Positions 24,725 to 35,521 of a DNA stretch of 64,000 nucleotides are shown piece by piece. Under the pieces are notes generated by a model. The model searched no databases. It saw only the letters and a list, made by a program, of their open reading frames with translations, and was not told where the DNA came from. Each line of letters begins with the position of its first letter. Within the stretch, counting starts at the first letter, position 1. The DNA lies in NCBI RefSeq assembly GCF_041052385.1, contig NZ_CP163439.1, positions 4,453,001 to 4,517,000 on the forward strand. Direction: 5' to 3'. The translations under genes and the position numbers were made by a program. Source of the DNA: Streptomyces sp. R28 (GTDB lineage Bacteria; Actinomycetota; Actinomycetes; Streptomycetales; Streptomycetaceae).

Positions 24725-25585
24725 ATGGCACATCCAGAGGGCAAATACGCCGACTTCGAGGGGCTGCGGGAGCGGGCGGTAGCGCTGCGGCGGCAGGGCT
24801 ACAGCCTTCGGCAGATCCGCGACGAGCTTCAGGTCCACAACAAGGAGATCCTTCAACGCCTCGTCGAGGGCGAGCCGCCTCCGGAGTGGACGAAGCGACC
24901 GCGAGCGAAGGACGACCTCCGCGAGAGGGCGCGGGAACTGCGAAGGCAGGGCTGGGCGTACAACCAGATCCAGGCCGAATTGGGCTGCTCGAAGAGCTCG
25001 GTGTCACTCTGGGTACGAGATCTGCCGACCCCCGAACCCAAGTGCACACCGGAGGAACAGCGCGCACGCATGAACGCGGGACTGGCGCGACTGCGTGCCG
25101 CGCAGGACGAGGAGCGCCGAGCAACCAAGCTGGCCGCAGCAGAAGCCGTGGGCGAGCTGTCGGACCGCGAGCTGTTCATCACGGGAGTCGCCCTCTACTG
25201 GGCTGAGGGCACGAAGGACAAGCCGCACGCCCGCCGCGAGAGCGTGGAGTTCGTCAACAGCGACCCCGGAATGGTCTCCGTGTTCCTGGCCTGGCTAAAG
25301 CTGCTTGAGGTGGGACACGATCGTTTGCACTGTCGCGTCATGATCCACGAGTCCGCAGACGTCGAGGCGGCAGAGCACTACTGGGCCGACCTCGTTGGCG
25401 TTGACCTCTCAGCCCTCGGTAAAACAATCCTCAAGCAGCACAACCCGACAACCGTGCGCAAGAACACCGGAGACAGCTATCGAGGGTGCCTCGGCATCAA
25501 AGTGCGGCAGGGAGCTGATCTGTACCGTCGCATCGAGGGCACCTGGTACGGCATAGTAGGAGGCGCCGCTCGGCAACCTGACTGA
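24725..25585 (+). CDS. Double helix-turn-helix protein with LAGLIDADG-like C-terminus
   Basis: A 286-residue protein. Residues 13-46 and 64-99 are two similar HTH segments (LRERAVALRRQGYSLRQIRDEL and LRERARELRRQGWAYNQIQAEL), like resolvase or transposase HTHs. Residues 145-275 (LFITGVALYWAEGTKDKP, VEFVNSDPGMVSVFLAWL) resemble LAGLIDADG-type nuclease-like domains; acidic residues of the first helix are only partly kept. The ATG at 24725 has GGAGGG seven bases upstream. It ends 23 bases before a tRNA-Gln gene, a typical spot for mobile DNA. The function is unknown; a domesticated homing-endonuclease-like regulator is possible. Confidence 0.68.
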   Translation: MAHPEGKYADFEGLRERAVALRRQGYSLRQIRDELQVHNKEILQRLVEGEPPPEWTKRPRAKDDLRERARELRRQGWAYNQIQAELGCSKSSVSLWVRDLPTPEPKCTPEEQRARMNAGLARLRAAQDEERRATKLAAAEAVGELSDRELFITGVALYWAEGTKDKPHARRESVEFVNSDPGMVSVFLAWLKLLEVGHDRLHCRVMIHESADVEAAEHYWADLVGVDLSALGKTILKQHNPTTVRKNTGDSYRGCLGIKVRQGADLYRRIEGTWYGIVGGAARQPD

Positions 25586-25608
25586 ATGTCCGGTTTGGTC
25601 GAGTTTCT

Positions 25609-25680
25609 TCCCCCGTGGTGTAATTGGCAGCACTGTGGCTTTTGGTGCCATCTGTCCGGGTTCGAGTCCTGGCGGGGGAG
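25609..25680 (+). tRNA. tRNA-Gln (anticodon UUG)
   Basis: A 72-base cloverleaf without encoded CCA. The acceptor TCCCCCG (25609-25615) pairs with CGGGGGA (25673-25679), G25680 is the discriminator base, the anticodon stem GTGGC/GCCAT closes the loop TTTTGGT with anticodon TTG, and the T arm is CCGGG-TTCGAGT-CCTGG. Confidence 0.95.
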
Positions 25681-25693
25681 CACATGCTCGGTT

Positions 25694-25729
25694 CGGGCCC
25701 TGACTGCCAACTGCTCAAGTCAGGGCCCG
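25694..25729 (+). terminator. Terminator after tRNA-Gln
   Basis: Perfect 12-bp arms CGGGCCCTGACT (25694-25705) and AGTCAGGGCCCG (25718-25729) around a 12-base loop, 14 bases after the tRNA and ahead of glmU. Confidence 0.75.
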
Positions 25730-25804
25730 CTCCCATGCCCCTCACGAAACCCCCCGGTATCCTGCGGATGTCACCCCACCCCCTCCACAGCCGAAGGGCA
25801 TCCC

Positions 25805-27253
25805 GTGAGCGCCATTCGCCCGGCAGCCGTCGTCGTTCTCGCAGCGGGTGAGGGCACCCGTATGAAGTCGGCCACACCCAAGGTCCTGCACGAGCTCTGC
25901 GGACGCAGCCTCGTGGGTCATGTGCTCGCCGCCGCACGCGAGTTGCAGCCCGAGAACCTGGTCGTGGTCGTGGGGCACGCACGTGAGAAGGTCACCGCGC
26001 ATCTCGGCGAGATCGACCCCGGCGTACGCACCGCCGTGCAGGCCGAGCAGAACGGCACCGGGCACGCCGTACGGATGGCCCTCGAGGAGCTCGGTGGCAC
26101 CGTGGACGGAACCGTCGTCGTCGTCTGCGGGGACACTCCCCTGCTCACCGGCGAGACCCTGACCCACCTCGCCGCCACCCACTCCGCCGACGGCAACGCC
26201 GTCACCGTGCTGACCGCCGAGGTGCCGGACGCGACCGGGTACGGGCGGATCGTGCGGGACGGTGCCTCCGGTGCTGTGACGGCCATCGTCGAGCACAAGG
26301 ACGCGAGCGAGTCGCAGCGGGCGATCCGGGAGATCAACTCGGGCGTCTTCGCCTTCGACGGGCAGCTTCTCGCCGACGCCCTGGGCAAGGTCCGCACCGA
26401 CAACAGCCAGGGCGAGGAGTACCTGACCGACGTCCTCGGGATCCTGCGCGAGGCCGGTCACCGCGTCGGCGCCTCCGTCGCGGCCGATCATCGTGAGATC
26501 GCCGGCATCAACAACCGCGTGCAGCTCTCCGAGGCCCGCCGCATCCTCAACGACCGGCTTCTCACCCGCGCCATGCTCGACGGCGTCACCGTGATCGACC
26601 CGGCGACGACCTGGGTCGATGTGACGGTCACCTTCGAGCAGGACGCGATCGTCCACCCCGGCACCCAGCTGCAGGGCTCCACTCATCTCGGCGAGGGTGC
26701 GCAGGTCGGGCCCAACTGCCGGCTGAACAACACCAAGGTCGGCGCCGGGGCCCGGGTCGACAACACCGTGGCCGAGAGCTCTGTCGTGGGGGCGCAGGCG
26801 TCCGTGGGACCGTTCGCGTATCTGCGGCCCGGTACCCGGCTGGGTGCGAAGGGCAAGATCGGTACGTATGTGGAGACGAAGAACGCCTCGATCGGTGAGG
26901 GCACGAAGGTGCCTCACCTCTCGTACGTCGGTGACGCGACCATCGGTGAGTACTCCAACATCGGTGCCGCGAGTGTCTTCGTGAACTACGACGGAAAAGA
27001 CAAACACCACACGACCATCGGCTCGCACTGCCGTACCGGTTCGGACAACATGTTTGTGGCTCCTGTCACGGTCGGGGACGGCGCGTACACCGCGGCCGGC
27101 TCTGTGATCACGAAGGACGTGCCGCCCGGTTCGCTGGCCGTGGCCCGTGGCCAGCAGCGGAATATCGAGGGCTGGGTGGCCCGTAAGCGTCCGGGCAGTG
27201 CGGCCGCGAAGGCGGCCGAGGCGGCCTCCCGTCAGGGGGAGGACGAGGACTGA
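25805..27253 (+). CDS. glmU: Bifunctional N-acetylglucosamine-1-phosphate uridyltransferase / glucosamine-1-phosphate acetyltransferase
   Basis: A 482-residue cytoplasmic enzyme making UDP-GlcNAc for peptidoglycan. The N-terminal nucleotidyltransferase has LAAGEGTRMKS (12-22) and CGDTPLL. The C-terminal left-handed beta-helix acetyltransferase shows repeated hexapeptides and ends with NYDGKDKHHTTIG and RGQQRNIEGW. The C-terminal tail is Ala/Glu-rich, as in other actinobacterial GlmU. The start GTG at 25805 is fixed by the conserved IRPAAVVVLAAGEGTRM head. It precedes prs, the conserved order in Streptomyces. Confidence 0.97.
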   Translation: MSAIRPAAVVVLAAGEGTRMKSATPKVLHELCGRSLVGHVLAAARELQPENLVVVVGHAREKVTAHLGEIDPGVRTAVQAEQNGTGHAVRMALEELGGTVDGTVVVVCGDTPLLTGETLTHLAATHSADGNAVTVLTAEVPDATGYGRIVRDGASGAVTAIVEHKDASESQRAIREINSGVFAFDGQLLADALGKVRTDNSQGEEYLTDVLGILREAGHRVGASVAADHREIAGINNRVQLSEARRILNDRLLTRAMLDGVTVIDPATTWVDVTVTFEQDAIVHPGTQLQGSTHLGEGAQVGPNCRLNNTKVGAGARVDNTVAESSVVGAQASVGPFAYLRPGTRLGAKGKIGTYVETKNASIGEGTKVPHLSYVGDATIGEYSNIGAASVFVNYDGKDKHHTTIGSHCRTGSDNMFVAPVTVGDGAYTAAGSVITKDVPPGSLAVARGQQRNIEGWVARKRPGSAAAKAAEAASRQGEDED

Positions 27254-27385
27254 CCGGAAACAGGTGCGTCAAACACGGCGTACCGTGATAAGTGCACACC
27301 CGCACCCACCAGCTGAGACGGCTCGTCGCGCCCAGCGGCGTGGTCTCTCGACACCCAGCTGCGACACCTCTGAGGAGACAGTGCT

Positions 27386-28366
27386 GTGACCGGGATCAAG
27401 ACGACCGGCGAGAAGAAGTTGATGTTCTTCTCCGGCCGCGCCCACCCCGAGCTTGCCGAGGAGGTCGCCCAGCAGTTGGGGGTCGGGGTTGTCCCGACGA
27501 AGGCCTTCGACTTCGCCAACGGTGAGATCTACGTCCGTTATCAGGAGTCGGCACGTGGTGCGGACTGCTTTGTGATCCAGAGCCACACGGCTCCGATCAA
27601 CCAGTGGATCATGGAGCAGCTGATCATGATCGACGCGCTGAAGCGTGCGTCGGCTCGCTCCATCACCGTGATCGTGCCGTTCTACGGTTACGCGCGGCAG
27701 GACAAGAAGCACCGTGGGCGTGAACCGATTTCGGCGCGCATGATCGCGGATCTGATGAAGACCACGGGTGCGGACCGCCTGTTGACCGTGGATCTGCACA
27801 CGGACCAGATCCAGGGTTTCTTCGACGGTCCGGTCGACCATCTCTTCGCGCTTCCGCTGCTGGCGGACTATGTGGGTGCCAAGGTCGACAAGGCGAAGCT
27901 GACCGTCGTCTCCCCGGACGCCGGGCGTGTGCGGGTCGCCGATCGCTGGTGTGACCGTCTCGGCGCTCCTCTGGCCATCGTGCACAAGCGGCGGGACAAG
28001 GACGTGGCGAACCAGGTGACCGTCCACGAGGTCGTGGGTGAGGTCAAGGGTCGTGTGTGTGTCCTGGTCGACGACATGATCGACACGGGTGGGACCATCT
28101 GTGCGGCCGCTGATGCGCTGTTCGCGCACGGTGCCGAGGATGTCATCGTGACGGCCACGCATGGTGTGCTCTCCGGCCCGGCGGCGGACCGGCTGAAGAA
28201 CTCCCGGGTGAGTGAGTTCGTGTTCACGAACACGCTGCCGACGCCGGGTGAGCTGAGCCGGGATCTGGACAAGCTGACGGTGCTGTCGATCGCGCCGACG
28301 ATCGCGAGTGCGGTGCGTGAGGTGTTCGAGGACGGGTCGGTGACGAGCCTGTTCGACGAGCAGTAG
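27386..28366 (+). CDS. prs: Ribose-phosphate pyrophosphokinase
   Basis: A 326-residue enzyme making PRPP from ribose-5-phosphate and ATP for nucleotide, His and Trp synthesis. The family motifs are FANGEIYVRYQES, the catalytic flexible loop PFYGYARQDKKHRGREPI, the VDLHTDQIQGFF segment and the PRPP site VLVDDMIDTGGTI. The start GTG has GAGGAG upstream. The 132-base gap from glmU contains a CACGG/CCGTG inverted pair (about 27276-27289). Confidence 0.97.
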   Translation: MTGIKTTGEKKLMFFSGRAHPELAEEVAQQLGVGVVPTKAFDFANGEIYVRYQESARGADCFVIQSHTAPINQWIMEQLIMIDALKRASARSITVIVPFYGYARQDKKHRGREPISARMIADLMKTTGADRLLTVDLHTDQIQGFFDGPVDHLFALPLLADYVGAKVDKAKLTVVSPDAGRVRVADRWCDRLGAPLAIVHKRRDKDVANQVTVHEVVGEVKGRVCVLVDDMIDTGGTICAAADALFAHGAEDVIVTATHGVLSGPAADRLKNSRVSEFVFTNTLPTPGELSRDLDKLTVLSIAPTIASAVREVFEDGSVTSLFDEQ

Positions 28367-28430
28367 GTCGTGAGCCCTTCTGCTTGATCGCCCGCGCCCG
28401 GCGGGTGGTGCTCAAGGTCAACTTTTCTGC

Positions 28431-28478
28431 GGCCTCCCTTGCCGAGTAGACTGCTTCAGTTGCTCGGCGAGGGAGGCC
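28431..28478 (+). promoter_or_regulatory. Strong hairpin between prs and rplY (leader or terminator)
   Basis: Arms 28431-28446 (GGCCTCCCTTGCCGAG) and 28463-28478 (CTCGGCGAGGGAGGCC) pair over 16 positions with one G-U, around a 16-base loop. It lies 65 bases after the prs stop and 103 bases ahead of the rplY start. It is either a prs terminator or a structured 5' leader of the L25 gene. Confidence 0.6.
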
Positions 28479-28581
28479 GTACTCATTGCGAGGTACGGCT
28501 GTCCGTTATCGACGCGCTCTTCGTAGCAGGCCGTTCGTGGCCGGGTGACCACGTCCGTCTCTAGTTCTACGAGGAGTGATC

Positions 28582-29178
28582 ATGTCTGAGGTAAAGATCT
28601 CCGCCGAGACCCGTACCGAGTTCGGTAAGGGTGCCGCCCGTCGTATCCGTCGTGACAGCAAGGTTCCCGGTGTCCTGTACGGCCACGGTTCGGACCCGCT
28701 GCACCTGACCCTTCCGGGTCACGACCTGCTGCTGGCGCTGCGTACGCCGAACGTCCTGATCGCGCTGGACATCGACGGCAAGACCAACGAGCTGGCGATT
28801 CCGAAGGCCGTGCAGCGTGACGCGATCAAGGGCTTCCTGGAGCACGTCGACCTGCAGCTGGTCAAGCGTGGCGAGCAGGTCAACGTCGAGATCTACGTGA
28901 ACACCGAGGGCGAGCTGGCCCCGGGCGGCAACCTGCTGGAGCACGTCCTGAACGCGCTTCCGGTCGAGGCCGAGGCCACGCACATCCCCGAGTCGGTCAC
29001 CGTCTCCGTCGAGGGTCTGACGGCCGGCGACTCCGTTCTCGCCAAGGACATCCCCCTGCCGAAGGGCACCAAGCTGGCCGTCGAGGGTGACACGGTCGTC
29101 CTGCAGGTCCTGGCCGCGCAGGCCGAGGAGGCCGCTGAGGGTGAGGCCGCCGAGGGCGAGGCCGTCGCCGAGGCCTGA
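28582..29178 (+). CDS. rplY: 50S ribosomal protein L25/general stress protein Ctc
   Basis: A 198-residue long-form L25 (Ctc) that binds 5S rRNA in the large subunit. The L25 domain spans residues 1-95 (RTEFGKGAARRIRRDSKVPGVLYGHG) and the C-terminal TL5 domain 96-180 (ISP-type GDSVLAKDIPLPKGTKLAVEGD). The tail is acidic (EEAAEGEAAEGEAVAEA). The ATG has GAGGAG with a 5-base spacer. It precedes pth, a conserved order. Confidence 0.96.
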   Translation: MSEVKISAETRTEFGKGAARRIRRDSKVPGVLYGHGSDPLHLTLPGHDLLLALRTPNVLIALDIDGKTNELAIPKAVQRDAIKGFLEHVDLQLVKRGEQVNVEIYVNTEGELAPGGNLLEHVLNALPVEAEATHIPESVTVSVEGLTAGDSVLAKDIPLPKGTKLAVEGDTVVLQVLAAQAEEAAEGEAAEGEAVAEA

Positions 29179-29324
29179 TCTTCGGCTCTGGCAGAGGCGT
29201 GATTTTCGGCTCTGTCATTGGTTTGTCAGCCGCTGTTCCCGATGGGGGCAGCGGCTGGCGTCTATCAGTCGGGCTTTCCCGGCAATGTTCACTCCGGCCA
29301 TCCCCGACGGACCGGCGTTTTCTG

Positions 29325-29358
29325 CCGGGGGTCCGGGGGTTGTCCCCCGGACCCCCGG
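29325..29358 (+). terminator. Perfect 15-bp hairpin between rplY and pth
   Basis: CCGGGGGTCCGGGGG (29325-29339) and its exact complement (29344-29358) enclose TTGT. It ends 19 bases before the pth ATG and only a few bases before its ribosome site (AAGGAG). It could end rplY transcripts or limit pth expression. No U run follows. Confidence 0.65.
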
Positions 29359-29377
29359 ATAAGCACAGCAAGGAGAC

Positions 29378-29980
29378 ATGGACGTGACGACCGACCCGAG
29401 CGCCCCTTGGCTGATCGCCGGCCTCGGCAATCCGGGGCCCGAGTACGCGATGAACCGGCACAATGTCGGGTTCATGGTGGCGGATCTGCTGGCCGGGCGG
29501 ATCGGGGGGAAGTTCAAGCGGGCCGGTAAGGCTCAGGCGCAGGTCGTGGAGGGGCGGATCGGGCCGCCCGGGCCGTTGAACCGGCGGGTGATCCTGGTGA
29601 AGCCGATGTCGTACATGAATCTCTCCGGTGGTCCGCTCAATGCGTTGCGGGACTTCTACAAGGTGCCGGTGGGCAACATCGTGGCCGTCCATGACGAGTT
29701 GGACATCGACTACGGCACGCTGCGGTTGAAGCTGGGTGGCGGGGACAACGGGCACAACGGGTTGAAGTCGATGACGAAGGTGATGGGTTCGGACTATCAC
29801 CGGGTGCGGTTCGGGATCGGGCGGCCGCCGGGGCGTATGCCGGTGGCGGACTTCGTGTTGAAGGATTTCGCGTCGGCGGAGCGCAAGGAGCTGGACTACT
29901 TCGTGGACCGGGCGGCGGATGCGGTGGAGTGTCTGGTGATCGAGGGGTTGGAGCGGGCGCAAAGCACGTACAACTCCTGA
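29378..29980 (+). CDS. pth: Peptidyl-tRNA hydrolase
   Basis: A 200-residue enzyme that releases tRNA from stalled peptidyl-tRNA. Conserved elements: GLGNPG (15-20), catalytic His28 in RHNVGF, MSYMNLSG with Asn81, HDELD with Asp106, and GHNGLKS with Asn127. The start ATG has AAGGAG upstream. The length is normal. Confidence 0.97.
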   Translation: MDVTTDPSAPWLIAGLGNPGPEYAMNRHNVGFMVADLLAGRIGGKFKRAGKAQAQVVEGRIGPPGPLNRRVILVKPMSYMNLSGGPLNALRDFYKVPVGNIVAVHDELDIDYGTLRLKLGGGDNGHNGLKSMTKVMGSDYHRVRFGIGRPPGRMPVADFVLKDFASAERKELDYFVDRAADAVECLVIEGLERAQSTYNS

Positions 29981-30045
29981 CTTGTCCGTCTGCCCCAAGG
30001 GGCCGAGGTTGACCGGGCGTATGGGCATGGCCAAGGATCGCGGCC

Positions 30046-30534
30046 ATGCCTTCTGCCGTTGTTTCCAGTCAGGGCGCTGTGGCCGTGCTGCGGTTCGGGC
30101 GCTTCGCGGCGATGGGCGCGGTCGCGGTGCTGATTCTGATCGCGGGTGTGTGGGCGTCGTGGGGCACGGCGCATCATGTGATGCTCACGAAGGGGCGGGA
30201 GAGCGGCACGATCGAGGTGACGCGGTGTGGTGCGGACACGTGCAGTGGGCCGTACACGCCGATCTCGGCGGGGTCGCAGCCGCGCAGGTCGGTCGTCATC
30301 GAGAAGAACGTGGCGGTGCGCAGGGGGCAGACGTACACGGTCGTGGTGAAGCCCGGGAGTGACGACGTCGTACGGTCCGGGCCCGCGGGGGTCCTCTACG
30401 CCTGGGTGCCGTTGGGTGGCGCGCTGTTGCTGGCCTCGGTTGTCGTCGCAGGTGGGCTGCGGCGGACGCGGCTGGCGTGGGTGCTGGCGGGGTCGGGGAT
30501 CGCGTTGCTGACGGCGGTGTTCGTGACGGTCTGA
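30046..30534 (+). CDS. Hypothetical membrane protein
   Basis: A 162-residue protein with membrane helices near residues 20-42, 115-135 and 142-160 and an outside domain between (two Cys in TRCGADTCSGPY, likely a disulfide). I do not recognise a family. It lies 65 bases after pth on the same strand and may be read from the same promoter. The start ATG lacks a strong ribosome site. Confidence 0.7.
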   Translation: MPSAVVSSQGAVAVLRFGRFAAMGAVAVLILIAGVWASWGTAHHVMLTKGRESGTIEVTRCGADTCSGPYTPISAGSQPRRSVVIEKNVAVRRGQTYTVVVKPGSDDVVRSGPAGVLYAWVPLGGALLLASVVVAGGLRRTRLAWVLAGSGIALLTAVFVTV

Positions 30535-30588
30535 GGTTTTGGCCGTTCTCCATATCTGTGGAGGATGTGACTGTTGTCTGTTCGTGAT

Positions 30589-30601
30589 TGACCTGAGGTC
30601 A
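30589..30601. promoter_or_regulatory. Palindrome upstream of the LAETG surface protein gene
   Basis: TGACCTGAGGTCA is an inverted repeat (TGACC / GGTCA with a 3-base centre), about 70 bases before the gene start. It may be an operator; no regulator is known for it. Confidence 0.35.
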
Positions 30602-30671
30602 GTCCGGGCTGGATGCTGAGCCGCCCCCTCCACATCTTCCCGTTCCTTTCACGAAGATGGACTACTGCCTC

Positions 30672-31352
30672 ATGCGAACCCTCACCCGCGTCGGCGCTCT
30701 GTCCGCCGTCGCTGCGGCCGCTGTTTTCTCCGCACCGGCCGCCGCCCACGCCACCGCTCCGGGTGACAACGGCACCGTCAAGATCCATGACGCCACCACT
30801 GGCGAGGAGCTGCGCAAGAACGAGCCGCACGTGTGCGAGTTCTACCTGGACGCGTTCGGTTTCGACAGCGTCCAGAAGGTCGACTGGCACATCGAGGCGT
30901 GGGCGCCGACCGCCGACGTCAAGGGCGAGACGGTGAAGTCCGGTGCGATCACCCTGGACGGCGAGGGTCATGGCCGTACGGACGACCTGACTCTGCCCGA
31001 CGGGCACTACAAGCTGTTCTGGAACTTCGACGGCGAGAACGGGGCCGCCAAGCACAAGGTGTTCTGGACGGACTGCGAGGACGAGGAGCCGGGCGGCGGC
31101 AGCACGGCCACGCCGTCCGCTCCGTCGTCCACCGCACCGTCCGGCTCCGAGTCGGAGACGCCGGGCGCCCCGACGACCGAGCCGGCCGCCGCCCCGTCGG
31201 CGTCCACGTCGGCGTCCCCGTCGGCGCAGGGCGACGTCGAGGGTGACCTCGCCGAGACCGGCAACGGTGCTCCGGTGGGTCTGCTGTCCGCGGCTGCGGC
31301 GGCGCTGCTGGGCGCGGGCGGTTACCTGGTGTTCCGGCGTCGTAAGGCCTGA
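30672..31352 (+). CDS. LAETG-anchored cell-wall surface protein
   Basis: A 226-residue exported protein. It has a signal peptide (residues 1-27), a small globular domain (30-135) with two Cys (55, 135) that may form a disulfide, a Pro/Ser/Thr-rich stalk (140-190), and a sorting signal: LAETG (193-197), a hydrophobic helix and FRRRKA. LAxTG is the class E sortase motif used by streptomycetes, so it should be linked to peptidoglycan. The ATG at 30672 is chosen because it begins the signal peptide; an ATG at 30657 is possible. The binding partner of the globular domain is unknown. Confidence 0.87.
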   Translation: MRTLTRVGALSAVAAAAVFSAPAAAHATAPGDNGTVKIHDATTGEELRKNEPHVCEFYLDAFGFDSVQKVDWHIEAWAPTADVKGETVKSGAITLDGEGHGRTDDLTLPDGHYKLFWNFDGENGAAKHKVFWTDCEDEEPGGGSTATPSAPSSTAPSGSESETPGAPTTEPAAAPSASTSASPSAQGDVEGDLAETGNGAPVGLLSAAAAALLGAGGYLVFRRRKA

Positions 31353-31406
31353 CGGCGGCCTGGCCGCGGCCTGATCGCGGGCTGCCCGCCGGGGCTGTGA
31401 AACGAA

Positions 31407-31443
31407 CGGTGCCCCCGTGCTCGTACGAAGCACGGGGGCACCG
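31407..31443. terminator. Bidirectional terminator between the LAETG gene and ppc
   Basis: Perfect 15-bp arms CGGTGCCCCCGTGCT (31407-31421) and AGCACGGGGGCACCG (31429-31443) with a 7-base loop lie between convergent stops at 31352 and 31459. Confidence 0.85.
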
Positions 31444-31458
31444 TCGTGTGCGGGGCGC

Positions 31459-34200
<2,742 letters not shown>

Positions 34201-34510
34201 AGGTGCGGCTCCTTGCAGTGTTGAAGCTCGTCCGGGAGGGGAACCCGGGGCCGGGAGCCGCGCGGCGAGGGCCGCATACGGCTCCTGGCATCCGGGAAGA
34301 ATTCAGAGCGGACCGCGCTGTCCGACCGACTCCAAGGATAGGTGTCCATGCGGACGCGCAGTCTCTCGGGCTCTTGCCGCCGGGCGGCTCACTGCCATAC
34401 TTACGACGCCGTAGGTTACGGAACCGTAGGGACCGTTTTAACGGAACCTGGGAACAGTTCCTGCGACCCCGGCACCTGCCGCAACCCTCGAAACCCCACA
34501 GGGGACGCCC
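34201..34510. other. Divergent ppc/desaturase intergenic region
   Basis: This 310-base gap holds the ppc ribosome site at its left end and, near its right end, two palindromes with TACG/CGTA arms (annotated separately). The middle (34230-34380) shows no gene or clear structure. Confidence 0.45.
34402..34428. promoter_or_regulatory. Two TACG/CGTA palindromes, likely operator of the desaturase/TetR operon
   Basis: TACGACGCCGTA (34402-34413) and TACGGAACCGTA (34417-34428) lie 15 bases apart, about 80 bases before the desaturase start. The second has perfect 5-base arms. The next gene but one codes for a TetR repressor, so self-regulation is a reasonable inference. Confidence 0.55.
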
Positions 34511-35521
34511 ATGACCACGAGCTCCGATGTGATCGAAGACGCCCCGCAGGCGCACGACGACACGCTGGTTCCCTCAGCCACACTCGGCGGTGAGAAGAAG
34601 GGGTCGGTCGAGCAGTCCGCACTCCTCCTCTTCATCGTCGTCCCGTTCCTGGCGCTCGCCGCCGCGGTGCCGCTGGCCTGGGGCTGGGGGGTGAGCTGGC
34701 TCGACCTCGGTCTGCTGGTCTTCTTCTACTTCCTCGCCTGCCATGGCGTCACGATCGGCTACCACCGCTACTTCACCCACGGCTCCTTCAAGGCGAAGCG
34801 CCCCCTGCGCATCGCGCTCGCCATCGCCGGCTCGATGGCGGTGGAGGGCCCCCTGGTCCGCTGGGTCGCCGACCACCGCAAGCACCACAAGTTCTCGGAC
34901 GCGGAGGGTGACCCGCACTCCCCGTGGCGTTACGGGGAAACGCTCCCGGCGCTGATGAAGGGCCTGTGGTGGGCGCACATCGGCTGGATGTTCGACGAGG
35001 AGCGCACGCCGCAGGAGAAGTACGCGCCGGACCTGATCAAGGACAACGCGATCCGCGCGATCTCCCGTCAGTTCATCTCCTGGACGGTGCTCTCGCTGGC
35101 CCTGCCCGCGCTGATCGGCGGTCTGGTGACGATGTCCTGGTGGGGCGCGTTCACGGGCTTCTTCTGGGGCTCGCTGGTCCGGGTGGCCCTGCTGCACCAC
35201 GTCACCTGGTCGATCAACTCGATCTGTCACGCGGTGGGCAAGCGGCCGTTCAAGTCGCGTGACCGCTCGGGCAACGTGTGGTGGCTGGCGGTCCTGTCGT
35301 GCGGTGAGTCCTGGCACAACCTGCACCACGCCGACCCGACGTCCGCGCGGCACGGTGTGGAGCGCGGGCAGATCGACTCCTCGGCGCGGTTCATCCGCTG
35401 GTTCGAGATGCTGGGCTGGGCGTACGACGTGCGCTGGCCGTCACGCTCGCGTATCGATTCACGCCGGAACACCGAGGAAGGCGGTTCCCGGCGCCGGAAG
35501 GAGCCTGCCGAGGCGGCATGA
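34511..35521 (+). CDS. Acyl-CoA/fatty acid delta-9 desaturase
   Basis: A 336-residue integral membrane di-iron desaturase that puts a double bond in acyl chains for membrane lipids. The three His boxes are present: HRYFTH (85-90), HRKHH (122-126) and HNLHH (269-273), between four hydrophobic segments. The ATG at 34511 closely follows the palindromic operator region. Its stop overlaps the start of the TetR gene (ATGA), so both are translated together. Confidence 0.94.
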   Translation: MTTSSDVIEDAPQAHDDTLVPSATLGGEKKGSVEQSALLLFIVVPFLALAAAVPLAWGWGVSWLDLGLLVFFYFLACHGVTIGYHRYFTHGSFKAKRPLRIALAIAGSMAVEGPLVRWVADHRKHHKFSDAEGDPHSPWRYGETLPALMKGLWWAHIGWMFDEERTPQEKYAPDLIKDNAIRAISRQFISWTVLSLALPALIGGLVTMSWWGAFTGFFWGSLVRVALLHHVTWSINSICHAVGKRPFKSRDRSGNVWWLAVLSCGESWHNLHHADPTSARHGVERGQIDSSARFIRWFEMLGWAYDVRWPSRSRIDSRRNTEEGGSRRRKEPAEAA

